Below, one piece after another: positions 34,989-44,035 of a stretch of 64,000 bases of DNA (positions are counted from its first letter, which is position 1; each line of letters begins with the position of its first letter). A program made the position numbers and the translations under genes. The stretch covers positions 62,001-126,000 of the forward strand of contig CAKQPS010000004.1 of assembly GCA_934270475.1 (NCBI GenBank), written 5' to 3'. Origin of the DNA: an uncultured Alphaproteobacteria bacterium. Its GTDB lineage: Bacteria > Pseudomonadota > Alphaproteobacteria > RF32 > CAG-239. The notes beneath the pieces are model-generated. The model made no database searches and was not told where the DNA came from. It saw only the letters and a list, made by a program, of their open reading frames with translations.

Positions 34989-37697
34989 ATGAAAAAACTG
35001 CTTACTTATATAATTTTTTTATTTTTCATTTTCAAGAGTTTTGCCGCTATTGCCGCAACGCCTGACCTGCCGGACGACTTTAAGGGCTTGAACACCCGCC
35101 TGCGTTTGCAGGAACTTGCCGAAAACGGAAACAATGATGATAATCTGCTGCAAAAACTTTCAATAATGTATGAAATAGGCAATTATTTTAACAATAAATA
35201 TCCGAATAATGAAATATTTGAAGAAAATTTTGATGAAAAATTAAAACCGTTTTTTCCTGATGCCGACGATTATCTTTTGCGCAAATATGCCAACCTGCTC
35301 CGCAGCGGCGTTATGATTTATCGCTTGGGACGGCACTATTACAATATTTATGTTTCGCAAAAATTGATGCCAAAATCATATAAAGTCGTTCATTCGACTC
35401 AAGATTTTGATTCTCCTGATGAAGTTTCATATATAGAAGCTCCTACCGGAAAATTCACCAAAGTTTATAACTTCAAAAAATTTTTGACCTACAGCTCAAA
35501 CCCCGAAGAACGCAAAGCCATTGAAAACTATCAAAAAGCCCAAGTTTCCAAAGACAGCATTTGGGGGCAATTTGAAATTGCGCTTTCTCAGCTGGAATGG
35601 AAAAAACTTTTGCTTTACGGTGAAGAATATAAAAATCCGCTGCTTTCCGAATTTGGCGTCGGAGAAGCCGTTGAAAGCGATTCAATGCAAGTGCGCCTGC
35701 TTTCTAACGCCACCACGATTGACGGACAAAAAGAGTTCTATATCGGTTTGCAAATTATCACCTCGGACAACAGCTTTGTCTTAGCCAATAATCTAAGCAC
35801 AGCCTTGCAAAAACCGCAGATAGATTTGCGCGGATCCGAAAATTTAGAGAATTATCAAGTTATTTATCCTGCACCGCAAAGCACTGTTTCCACTCCGTTC
35901 GTCTACAAATATTTCGGTAATTTCATCATTCCGCTAAAAGTGCAGGTCAAAGACATCAATCAGCCATTGCAAATTCAGGCAAGAGCGACTATTGTCGGCT
36001 GTCAGTCTAATCTAAGCTGTTTTCCGGAAACTTTCCGCTTGAGCTTAACCGTGATGCCGGGGCAGGATTACTCTTTTGCCAACGGCTATCAAAATTATTT
36101 TCAGCAACAGCTGAATATATTACCGGCAGATTCCCCGCAATATTTTAAGCTGGAAAAATTTGTGGTAGATAACGACTCGGACGGACAGTCTCTGCGCTTG
36201 GAATTTTCCACCGCCAAAAAAACTGAAAATTTCAAAGTATTTATAGAAGATAAAGACGGCTACACCTCTTTTGCCGCGCCATACATCAGCATTCAGGATA
36301 ACAAAATTTTTGTGCGCTTTGAGCCGATGCAAAAAAATACTAAATTGAACAATTCCGAATATGTTATCACCGCTGTTTTCAATGGCTTTGACGCCTATCG
36401 GACAACCCGCCTGCCCGCTTCTGCCTCGCTGTTTGACACCCAAACCGCCAGCCTGAATTTAGGCTTTTTGCTATTAGCGCTTGTCGGCGGTTTCATCTTG
36501 AACTTTATGCCCTGTGTTTTTCCGGTTTTATCGCTTAAAATAATCACCTTGAGCCGCGCTGATTCGCTGAAAAAGAAAAAGCTGAAAAAATCGCTGTGGC
36601 TGACGGTGGCTGGAATTTTCAGCGGCTTTACTTTGCTGATTATCCTGTTGTCTGTCGCAAAATTTGCCGGCTATTCGCTCGGCTGGGGCATGCAATATCA
36701 AAATATGACGTTTTTAATCGCCATGGCATTTTTATTGACTGCCTGCATTTTGATTTTGCCTTATCTTTTAAATTCCAAAGTTTTAAATCTCAGCAACTCC
36801 GACAGCAACAAAATCGGATTTCTGCTCGGTAACTTAATTGTTCTGCTTTCCACCCCGTGCACCGGTCCGTATTTGGCAACCGCCATTGGTTTTGCTTTAG
36901 GCGGCAGCTACACTGACCTTATATTTATCCTTTACGCCGTAGCGCTGGGCTTATCCGCACCTTATCTTTTGGCGCTGTGTTTAAATAATCCGCAAACTCT
37001 TATTCCGTCTACCGGCTGCTGGCAGGAAAAACTGCAGCTCTGCATGCAGATAATGCTGTTACTGACCATTATTTGGTTTTTGACCTTGGTTTATAATCAA
37101 ACCGGCATCGGCTGCGTTTCTGCATTGCTTTTTTCATTGCTGCTGTTTGCCTTGCTGCTAAAATTATATCAAAAATTCACCATCTATTTAGACGGAGTAT
37201 TTGATGAGCGTATAACACTTAAATCCATAATGAAATCACGCAAAATTGCCGCTGTTTCTTTAATTGCCTATCTTGTGATTAACGTAACTTTGCTTTGCTT
37301 TTATGCCGAAAAAACTCATTTGGCAAATTTAGTTCAATATTCTGAAACTCGCCCTACTCTTATTGATAAAAAGCTGATAGCACAAAAGCTTGCCGCCGGA
37401 AAATCCGTTTTGCTGGAAATAGGCGCCGATTGGTGTTTAACCTGCCATTACAACAATGTAATGACCTTAAACCGGCAAAATCTGAAATATTGGCAAGAAA
37501 CTTATAATTTGGATTTTGTGCAGGTTGACTGGACCAATTACAATCAAGATATTTTAAACTTTATGGCAAAATACGGGCGAAAAGGCTTGCCGTTCTATGT
37601 TTTATACACGCCGCTGCTGCGCGATGGTTTGGTTTTGCCTGAAATATTTTCGGCACAGGATTTTGAAAACATTATCCGAAATTCCGCTTTGCGCTGA
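34989..37697 (+). CDS. DsbD/ScsB-like thiol-disulphide reductase
   Basis: 902 residues. A signal peptide and an unfamiliar helical region of about 200 residues precede a DsbD-alpha-like domain, where GCQSNLSCFP supplies the cysteine pair. The membrane domain (from about 490) has the two conserved cysteines in NFMPCVFPVLSLK and STPCTGPYLATA. The C-terminal thioredoxin domain has ADWCLTCHYNN. Together these relay electrons from cytoplasmic thioredoxin to the periplasm. The protein is longer than E. coli DsbD (about 565) because of the N-terminal region, as in ScsB-like members. The substrate is unknown, but many cysteine-rich exported proteins occur in this window. Confidence 0.88.
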   Translation: MKKLLTYIIFLFFIFKSFAAIAATPDLPDDFKGLNTRLRLQELAENGNNDDNLLQKLSIMYEIGNYFNNKYPNNEIFEENFDEKLKPFFPDADDYLLRKYANLLRSGVMIYRLGRHYYNIYVSQKLMPKSYKVVHSTQDFDSPDEVSYIEAPTGKFTKVYNFKKFLTYSSNPEERKAIENYQKAQVSKDSIWGQFEIALSQLEWKKLLLYGEEYKNPLLSEFGVGEAVESDSMQVRLLSNATTIDGQKEFYIGLQIITSDNSFVLANNLSTALQKPQIDLRGSENLENYQVIYPAPQSTVSTPFVYKYFGNFIIPLKVQVKDINQPLQIQARATIVGCQSNLSCFPETFRLSLTVMPGQDYSFANGYQNYFQQQLNILPADSPQYFKLEKFVVDNDSDGQSLRLEFSTAKKTENFKVFIEDKDGYTSFAAPYISIQDNKIFVRFEPMQKNTKLNNSEYVITAVFNGFDAYRTTRLPASASLFDTQTASLNLGFLLLALVGGFILNFMPCVFPVLSLKIITLSRADSLKKKKLKKSLWLTVAGIFSGFTLLIILLSVAKFAGYSLGWGMQYQNMTFLIAMAFLLTACILILPYLLNSKVLNLSNSDSNKIGFLLGNLIVLLSTPCTGPYLATAIGFALGGSYTDLIFILYAVALGLSAPYLLALCLNNPQTLIPSTGCWQEKLQLCMQIMLLLTIIWFLTLVYNQTGIGCVSALLFSLLLFALLLKLYQKFTIYLDGVFDERITLKSIMKSRKIAAVSLIAYLVINVTLLCFYAEKTHLANLVQYSETRPTLIDKKLIAQKLAAGKSVLLEIGADWCLTCHYNNVMTLNRQNLKYWQETYNLDFVQVDWTNYNQDILNFMAKYGRKGLPFYVLYTPLLRDGLVLPEIFSAQDFENIIRNSALR

Positions 37698-37704
37698 AAA
37701 ACCG

Positions 37705-38646
37705 CTACATACGTCCCTTATTTGCTTCATTTCCCTTAGCAAAATCTCGAGCTTGAGCCAAATAGGTTTTTCCGCCTAAGTTTGCAAATTCCGACACCTG
37801 TTTATTGCCGCCGAACCACGCATAATCCGGCGCTTTTTCTGCCGGCGGAGGAGTCATGCAGTGTATTTTCACCTTGCGGATTGTTTCCGTATCTTCTTTT
37901 AATATGGTATATTTGCCGTTTTTATCCTTTTTCAAGACCTCATCAACTCTTAATCCGCGCTGTCCGCCGACATAAAACGAGTTAATATCCGACGCTTTAA
38001 AATCCCCGAAATAGGTATATAGTTCCATTGCCCGACGCACCGCCAAAGATTCGACGAATTTATGCTTTTTAGTAGAAACGTGCTGCATAAAGCCTTTTAT
38101 AATTCCAGATTTATCATTTTTATTTATAGCTTCCGCCAAAGCTGTTTTTTTGCCGTTTTTCCACAAAACGTCTGTCCCGCAGTTATAGCAAAGACTGATA
38201 ATCGCCGCTTTTTCCCGATTGCTCAAATTTCGGGAAATAGCTTTATTCATTGCCGGATAAACTTCCCGCTCTAAATGAGCCGCCACATAATTGCGCACCT
38301 GACTGTTATTGATTAAATTATCTCTGAAAGTAACTTTTTCCCCGCTGGGACGCTTGGTATTGCCTATGCCGACCGTCCAAATTCCGACAATATCTTTATA
38401 GGCTTTGCGCGCACACCCTTCATGAAAAACCAATTGCGAAATAACCTCATTTTCTGCAGAACGATATTTAGCATATTTATCGGCGCGGACTTCTTTTTTT
38501 GCCGCTGCATTTGCTTTTGCGGCTTTAGCCTGCGTTTGTAATGCCGCCGCCGGAGTCATTGCCAGCCCCAAAGCCAAAACATTGGCAGCCAGCTTAGCTT
38601 TTCGCTCTTTTATAAAATTTAACCCCTTTTCCAATAAAGTAGCCAT
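37705..38646 (-). CDS. Exported GH24 lysozyme (endolysin-like)
   Basis: 313 residues. A basic N-terminus and hydrophobic segment (LAANVLALGLAMTPAAALQT) suggest export. The lysozyme domain has the catalytic Glu-Asp-Thr arrangement of T4 lysozyme in FHEGCARKAYKDIVGIWTVG followed by IGNT, and the C-terminal RRAMELYTYFGDF block. It cleaves peptidoglycan glycan strands. The last 90 residues, beyond the phage-type domain, are unfamiliar. No holin or other phage gene is adjacent, so this may be a domesticated cell-wall enzyme. Confidence 0.85.
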   Translation of the reverse strand: MATLLEKGLNFIKERKAKLAANVLALGLAMTPAAALQTQAKAAKANAAAKKEVRADKYAKYRSAENEVISQLVFHEGCARKAYKDIVGIWTVGIGNTKRPSGEKVTFRDNLINNSQVRNYVAAHLEREVYPAMNKAISRNLSNREKAAIISLCYNCGTDVLWKNGKKTALAEAINKNDKSGIIKGFMQHVSTKKHKFVESLAVRRAMELYTYFGDFKASDINSFYVGGQRGLRVDEVLKKDKNGKYTILKEDTETIRKVKIHCMTPPPAEKAPDYAWFGGNKQVSEFANLGGKTYLAQARDFAKGNEANKGRM

Positions 38647-38743
38647 CGCCGCTCTCCTCTTATATTAAATATAACAAAAAATAGCGTTTCTGTCAATAAA
38701 GCACGTTAATCAGCTAACGTTTCAACAATTTCCGCAACACATC

Positions 38744-38772
38744 TTGACAAAAGACGAACTTGTTTATATACC
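38744..38772 (+). promoter_or_regulatory. Promoter of the opg operon
   Basis: TTGACA (38744-38749), 17 bases, TATACC (38767-38772); TATATA two bases earlier is an alternative -10. It lies 37 bases before the opgG start. Confidence 0.55.
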
Positions 38773-38809
38773 ACAAAATAAAACGTAGTTTTATATGGAG
38801 ATATGCAAT

Positions 38810-40366
38810 ATGTTGAAAAAACTTGTTTTGTTATCTGCTGTCATGGTATTAGGCGTCGGCGGTTGGTACAGTTGGCATGAATACAGTATTCATCAGGAAA
38901 ATATTTTAAAAAATAACATTGAAAAAAATTTTTCATTTGAAAGCGTGGTAAGCAAAGCTCAAGCTTTGGCAAATTCACCGTATCAAGCGCCTAATGCCGT
39001 CCTGCCGGATTCGTTAAACAACCTGAATTACGACCAATACCGCGATATTCGTTTTGTGCGGGAAAACGGTCCGTGGTATAACCAAAATCTGCCTTACGAA
39101 ATTCAGTTTTTCCACCTAGGCAATATCTTCCAAATTTCCGTTCCACTCAATGAGGTAATAGACGGCGTATCGCAAACCATTAAATATTCAAGCAAATTTT
39201 TTGACTATGGCAAAAATAATCTGCCGACCGAACAGTTTGAAAACCTTGGTTATGCTGGTTTCAGAATTCACAGTCCGCTCAACACCTCGGCTTACTTTGA
39301 TGAATTGGTCACCTTTTTAGGCGCCAGTTATTTCCGCGGTTTGGCAAAAGGGCAAAAATACGGACTTTCGGCACGCGGCTTAGCTATTGACACCGCAGAA
39401 ATGACCGGCGAGGAATTTCCTATTTTTAAAGAATTTTGGATAGAAAAGCCAAAACCCAAAGATAAATTTATCAAACTTTACGCTCTTTTGGACAGTAAAA
39501 GCGTGAGCGGCGCTTACAGTTTCAAAATTATCCCAGGAACCAATACCATTATGGAGATTGAAGCCCGTTTGTTCACTCGGGAAAACATCAAAAAAATCGG
39601 TATTGCCCCGCTTACTTCTATGTTTTTATTTGGCGAAAACAACAAACACGAATTTGACGATTACCGTCCGGAAGTTCACGACAGCGACGGCTTGCTGATT
39701 CACAACGGCAATGATGAATGGCTGTGGCGTCCGCTTGATAATTCTAAACGCCTGCGCCTAAGCTCTTTTATGGATAACAATCCTAAAGGATTCGGTTTGC
39801 TGCAGCGCGACCGCGACATAAAAAACTATTTAGATTTTGAAGCCGGCTATCAAGACCGCCCAAGCGCTTGGGTTGAACCTCTGTCTGATTGGGGCGAAGG
39901 CTTTGTGCAGCTGGTAGAAATTCCGTCTTTGCAGGAAATTCATGATAACATTGTTGCCTATTGGATTCCCCAAAAGCAAATAAAAGCCGGCAAAGAATAT
40001 GATTTTTCATATCGCTTAATTTGGCTTAATGACGTTATCAAAGAAAAAGAACTGGCTTCCATTGTGGCAACCCGCACCGGCGTCGGCGGCGTCTCCGGTA
40101 CAAACCTTGACAACACTGACCGCAAGTTTGTGATTGATTTTGCCGGCAAAGCTATGAACGAAAAATTTGCGGAAAATAACATCAAGCCGCAAGTTTCAAC
40201 GCTTAAAGGCAGCATTAAAGGCGTTAACGCCGTTTACAATCCTGTTACTAAAGGCGTAACCGTGTATGTTGACTATCAGCCGGAAGACGGTGACGAAATA
40301 CGCGTATCTTTAACTAAAGATAATGAAACAATTTCCGAAGTATGGAGCTATCAATGGTTAAATTAA
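38810..40366 (+). CDS. opgG: Periplasmic glucan biosynthesis protein OpgG
   Basis: 518 residues from ATG 38810 (GGAG nine bases upstream; an ATG at 38795 is also in frame). An N-terminal hydrophobic segment (LVLLSAVMVLGVGGWYSW) directs export. The MdoG domain follows: DQYRDIRFVRENGPWYNQ, FQLHFFHPG-like EIQFFHLGNIF, and SYFRGLAKGQKYGLSARGLA. OpgG is needed to make osmoregulated periplasmic glucans, probably branching the backbone. It is the first gene of a three-gene operon with opgH. Confidence 0.93.
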   Translation: MLKKLVLLSAVMVLGVGGWYSWHEYSIHQENILKNNIEKNFSFESVVSKAQALANSPYQAPNAVLPDSLNNLNYDQYRDIRFVRENGPWYNQNLPYEIQFFHLGNIFQISVPLNEVIDGVSQTIKYSSKFFDYGKNNLPTEQFENLGYAGFRIHSPLNTSAYFDELVTFLGASYFRGLAKGQKYGLSARGLAIDTAEMTGEEFPIFKEFWIEKPKPKDKFIKLYALLDSKSVSGAYSFKIIPGTNTIMEIEARLFTRENIKKIGIAPLTSMFLFGENNKHEFDDYRPEVHDSDGLLIHNGNDEWLWRPLDNSKRLRLSSFMDNNPKGFGLLQRDRDIKNYLDFEAGYQDRPSAWVEPLSDWGEGFVQLVEIPSLQEIHDNIVAYWIPQKQIKAGKEYDFSYRLIWLNDVIKEKELASIVATRTGVGGVSGTNLDNTDRKFVIDFAGKAMNEKFAENNIKPQVSTLKGSIKGVNAVYNPVTKGVTVYVDYQPEDGDEIRVSLTKDNETISEVWSYQWLN

Positions 40367-40779
40367 AAGTACAAAGCGCTCAAGACATTATCGCAGCCTA
40401 TTTAGATTGTTTGGGTTTGTCAAAAGACCAAGCGCAGGCTTTATCCGATGCCTATCCTCAATTAAGCGGCTGTGCTGATATTCCGGCAGAAATAGATGAA
40501 ATAATTTATCATAAAGCAAAAAAAATTTTTAAAGCAAAAATGCCAAAAATTCAGCTGATTGCTTTGTATAAAGCCGTTTATATAAACTCTGGCTGCGCTC
40601 GGCAATACGGCATCTCCCCGCTGCTGCCGGATTTTGACAATGCCGATTTTGCAAAAGCCCTGCGCTCTTCAACCATTATTCCGGCGCCGGTTTACAAGCT
40701 GTCTGCTATGCCGACGCAAGAAATTTCACCTATTCATTTTCACAAAAACCATTCAACAGAAAAAGGAAGAAAATTGTGA
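40354..40779 (+). CDS. Unknown protein between opgG and opgH
   Basis: 141 residues from ATG 40354 (GGAG six bases upstream), overlapping opgG by 13 bp and opgH by 4 bp. The protein is soluble and helical, with three cysteines and a histidine-rich end (ISPIHFHKNHSTEKGRKL). I do not recognise it. The double overlap implies coupled translation with the glucan genes, so it may be an accessory or regulatory subunit of glucan synthesis peculiar to this lineage. Confidence 0.65.
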   Translation: MVKLKVQSAQDIIAAYLDCLGLSKDQAQALSDAYPQLSGCADIPAEIDEIIYHKAKKIFKAKMPKIQLIALYKAVYINSGCARQYGISPLLPDFDNADFAKALRSSTIIPAPVYKLSAMPTQEISPIHFHKNHSTEKGRKL

Positions 40780-42803
40780 TAAAAACTCGTCCCATAAGTC
40801 CGGCGCAAATTACCTTCCGCCGCGTTTTAGTTTTCGGTTTGATGATTTTAACAACCCTATTTTTAACCTTTAAATGGGTTGTGTCAATGCCAACCGACGC
40901 CAACACCTTTGCTAGAATAGTCATGACGGTTTTGTTTGTTTTAACAACCAGCTGGATTTCACTATTTTTTTGGGCAAGCATCTTTGGCTTTTTTGAACTT
41001 TTAGCTGGCAAATCCATGCCGGGAATCATTTGGGCAGAAAAAGAAACTCCGCTCAAAAGCAAAACTGCGATTTTAATGCCTATCTACAACGAAGAATGTG
41101 ACACGGTTTACGCACGTTTGTTGTCTATTGCCTCCAGTTTGTGCAAAACCGGTCAGGCTCAAGCTTATGATATGTTTGTTTTGAGCGACACCACCAATCC
41201 TAAAATTTGGGTAGAAGAAGAAAACGGCTGGATAAACGCCAAAAAACTAATGCCTAAAGAAATAAATTTATATTATCGCCGCCGTCCGCAGAATGTGGCG
41301 CGTAAAAGCGGAAATATTGAAGACTTCTGCCACAAATGGGGCGCGCTCTATGACTTTATGGTGGTGCTTGACGCCGACAGCCTTTTGGAAGGCAAAACCA
41401 TTGTTGAAATGTCGCGTTTAATGGAAATCAACCAAGATACAGGCATTATCCAAGCCCCGCCGCAATGCATTAACAGTCATTCGCTGTTTGCGCGCGTTCA
41501 GCAATTTGCCGGAAAAGTTTACGGCAACATTGTTTCGGCAGGTTTATGCTATTGGCAGGTACACGACAGCAACTATTGGGGACATAACGCCATTATTCGT
41601 GTGAAAGCTTTTATGGAATGTTGCGGACTGCCGGTTTTAAAAGGTCCTAAGCCTTTTGGCGGACACATTTTGAGCCATGACTTTGTGGAAGCTGCTTTAA
41701 TACGCCGCGGCGGCTGGTATGCTTGGCTGCTGCCGGAGCTGGGCGGCAGCTATGAGGAATGCCCGCCGACCATGATTGACTTTGCCACCCGCGACCGCCG
41801 TTGGTGTCAAGGCAATATCCAGCATTTGGAAATTTTGGTGTCAAAGCATATCCACCCCATCAGCCGCATACACTTTATCATTGGCATAATGTCTTACCTT
41901 TCATCGCCGCTGTGGTTTATCTTCTTGGTTGCCGGAATTTTGGTTGCCCTCGGACACGTTTATTTTCCGCCGGAATATTTTTCAAACGAGCAGTCCCTAT
42001 TCCCGAACTGGCCTGTTTTTGATAAAATCGGCACTATAACATTGTTTTTGATTTCTATGTTTATGCTGATTTTTCCTAAGTTTTTGGGTATGCTTATCTA
42101 TCTGAAAAATAATAAATTCAAAAACATCGGCGGCTTTTTCGGTACGGTTAAAAGCGTTTTGGCAGAAATTGTATTTTCAGCTTTAATTGCACCGATTATG
42201 ATGATTTTTCAAACCAAATTCGTTTGGGAAATTCTAACCGGTCAAGATGTTGGCTGGAACACGCAAAGCCGCGACGGCTACACCACCTGGAAAGAAGCCT
42301 TTGAACGCCATATTGGACACACCATTTTGGGCGTACTGACAACTTATGTGGTTTACGACCAGCTGCCGGCTTTATTCTATTGGATGCTGCCGGTAACCAT
42401 CGGTTTAATGCTTTCCATTCCGCTTTCCGTGCTGTCTTCTTATGAAGGACTCGGACGTTTTGCCTTTAAGCATAATTGGTTTGTTATACCGGAAGAAAAA
42501 CATGCTCCGGAAATTACAACAGCCGTGCAGAAAACCGCGCCTGTTTTGCGTAAGCAATGCAAAAAACGCGGCGTGTTGGACGTTATAGAAGACAATTATC
42601 TTTTGCAAATTCATACGCTTATGCTGGAAACAAACGGTCCGGCGCCGGATTTTGGAAAATCCGTGCTGAATGAAGCGCGCATAAAATTGGATAACTATCT
42701 AAATTATGGCAAAGAACCTGATTTCAGCCGTGAAGAAGAAATTTCCCTGCTCTATGAGCCAAAAATTTTGGAAGAAGCCTGCATAGAACTGAAATTGAAA
42801 TAA
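40776..42803 (+). CDS. opgH: Glucan glucosyltransferase OpgH
   Basis: 675 residues. This inner-membrane GT2 enzyme polymerises UDP-glucose into the glucan backbone and exports it. FMVVLDADSLLEGKTIVEM has the metal-binding DxD, GHNAIIRVKAFMECCGLP and LSHDFVEAALIRRGGW hold the conserved acceptor-site residues, and ATRDRRWCQGNIQHLEIL is the QRxRW-type motif. Transmembrane helices flank the catalytic domain on both sides. It is about 170 residues shorter than E. coli OpgH, mainly at the N-terminus, which carries the FtsZ-binding regulatory region in E. coli. Confidence 0.93.
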   Translation: MIKTRPISPAQITFRRVLVFGLMILTTLFLTFKWVVSMPTDANTFARIVMTVLFVLTTSWISLFFWASIFGFFELLAGKSMPGIIWAEKETPLKSKTAILMPIYNEECDTVYARLLSIASSLCKTGQAQAYDMFVLSDTTNPKIWVEEENGWINAKKLMPKEINLYYRRRPQNVARKSGNIEDFCHKWGALYDFMVVLDADSLLEGKTIVEMSRLMEINQDTGIIQAPPQCINSHSLFARVQQFAGKVYGNIVSAGLCYWQVHDSNYWGHNAIIRVKAFMECCGLPVLKGPKPFGGHILSHDFVEAALIRRGGWYAWLLPELGGSYEECPPTMIDFATRDRRWCQGNIQHLEILVSKHIHPISRIHFIIGIMSYLSSPLWFIFLVAGILVALGHVYFPPEYFSNEQSLFPNWPVFDKIGTITLFLISMFMLIFPKFLGMLIYLKNNKFKNIGGFFGTVKSVLAEIVFSALIAPIMMIFQTKFVWEILTGQDVGWNTQSRDGYTTWKEAFERHIGHTILGVLTTYVVYDQLPALFYWMLPVTIGLMLSIPLSVLSSYEGLGRFAFKHNWFVIPEEKHAPEITTAVQKTAPVLRKQCKKRGVLDVIEDNYLLQIHTLMLETNGPAPDFGKSVLNEARIKLDNYLNYGKEPDFSREEEISLLYEPKILEEACIELKLK

Positions 42804-42807
42804 CCTT

Positions 42808-42835
42808 AACGCCTCTTTTATAGAGGCGTTTTTGA
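42808..42835 (+). terminator. Terminator of the opg operon
   Basis: AACGCCTC (42808-42815) pairs with GAGGCGTT (42823-42830), followed by T. Confidence 0.85.
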
Positions 42836-42903
42836 TATATATTGCAAAAATCCGATATAATTGTTGAAATTTAAATTAAATAGGCTAATAATCATTTTGT
42901 TTG

Positions 42904-42979
42904 GGGGTTATAGCTCAGTTGGGAGAGCGACAGGTTCGCAATCTGTAGGTCAGGAGTTCGATCCTCCTTAGCTCCACCA
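42904..42979 (+). tRNA. tRNA-Ala (CGC)
   Basis: A complete 76-base cloverleaf with CCA. The anticodon loop is TTCGCAA, reading GCG. The acceptor stem has the G3-U70 pair that identifies alanine tRNAs. Confidence 0.93.
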
Positions 42980-42990
42980 CTAAAAAAATT

Positions 42991-43025
42991 AAGGCTTTCA
43001 GAAAAATCTGCAAAGCCTTTTTTAT
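42991..43025 (+). terminator. Terminator of tRNA-Ala
   Basis: AAGGCTTT (42991-42998) pairs with AAAGCCTT (43012-43019), followed by a run of T. Confidence 0.8.
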
Positions 43026-43056
43026 TGTTTTAATTTATCCAAACAAGCCAATAAAC

Positions 43057-43785
43057 TTATTCGTACTCAACTGCTTTCACTCTTTTCAAATGAGCTACCG
43101 GTTTAACGGAATCTGTCGATATACTGTCTGTATGATGTTTATGGATAATCTTATGATTTGCCGAAACAGCTACCGTGCTGTCAGCATTTTCAGAAACGTC
43201 TTTAACTTCTACGCTGTCTGCAGTTTCGGCAACTGCATTTTGCATATTAGCTCTGCGCCGTGCTTCGGCACGCTTCTGCGCTCTGATTTGTTCCAATCTG
43301 CAGATTTTCGCCTGCCGATTCTGCTCTGCCTGCAATTCCCCAGCCCAACGATTCAAATTATATTCGTAGTTTTTGCCTTCACCAATGATTTGAAAGGTTT
43401 TGTCAATCAAAATTATACTATTATTTTCTTTCAATACTCCGTCGTCATAAACTTCGACAAAGCCGCCGTCGCCGTTTGGCATAACATATTCTTCCCCATG
43501 TGTTTTTTCACCGGTTCTTTTTTTAGTGACTTCTTTATTATTATCCAAAACCCAAAGCAGCTGATCACAGCTTTTTTCTGTCATTTTTTTATCTTTATAA
43601 ACTGTAATGCAGGCTTTTTTATACAACCGCACCGGATTGTTATATAAATCAACGGCGTCATTATATTTTGCAGTCAGCATATCCTCTGTTTGGTATTTAT
43701 TTTTTTTATCTCCGCTGCAGCCGCTAAGAGTAAAAGCTGCCGTCAGAGTCATCAAGGCTGTTTTAATTTCATCTTTCAAATTCAT
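43057..43785 (-). CDS. Lipoprotein of unknown function
   Basis: 242 residues with a lipoprotein signal (TLTAAFTLSGCSGDKK; Cys23). The middle is ordered and acidic. A strongly charged helix follows (RLEQIRAQKRAEARRRANMQ), then a serine-, aspartate- and histidine-rich tail with HKIIHKHHTDSISTDS, which could bind metal. No family is recognised. It is a single gene with its own promoter. Confidence 0.65.
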   Translation of the reverse strand: MNLKDEIKTALMTLTAAFTLSGCSGDKKNKYQTEDMLTAKYNDAVDLYNNPVRLYKKACITVYKDKKMTEKSCDQLLWVLDNNKEVTKKRTGEKTHGEEYVMPNGDGGFVEVYDDGVLKENNSIILIDKTFQIIGEGKNYEYNLNRWAGELQAEQNRQAKICRLEQIRAQKRAEARRRANMQNAVAETADSVEVKDVSENADSTVAVSANHKIIHKHHTDSISTDSVKPVAHLKRVKAVEYE

Positions 43786-43809
43786 TTTATCCTCACTTTA
43801 CTTAATAAA

Positions 43810-43838
43810 AATATAGTGCATTTTATGTTTTTTGTCAA
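43810..43838 (-). promoter_or_regulatory. Promoter of the 242-residue lipoprotein gene
   Basis: TTGACA (43838-43833), 17 bases, TATATT (43815-43810) on the minus strand, a close sigma-70 match. Between here and the spmAB gene a hairpin (TAAGAG.GAGTT/AACTCTCTTA) lies near 43,903-43,932. Confidence 0.65.
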
Positions 43839-44035
43839 TATTTTTATTTTGTTATAACATACAGAAATTTTACTCATTTTTAAGGTTAAAATAGTATCTT
43901 TATAAGAGGGAGTTAGTATAAACTCTCTTATGACATCAATATTAAATTTAGAGATAAAAAGATGAGATATACTTGTTCGGGAATAGGATTGTTAAATGCG
44001 CAATACCGCAGTGTAGCGCCATAAAGGAATTGAAT

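Noticed and set aside
37705..38646. Prophage around the GH24 lysozyme
   Set aside because: Flanking genes are dsbD-like and opgG; no phage structural, holin or integrase genes are adjacent.
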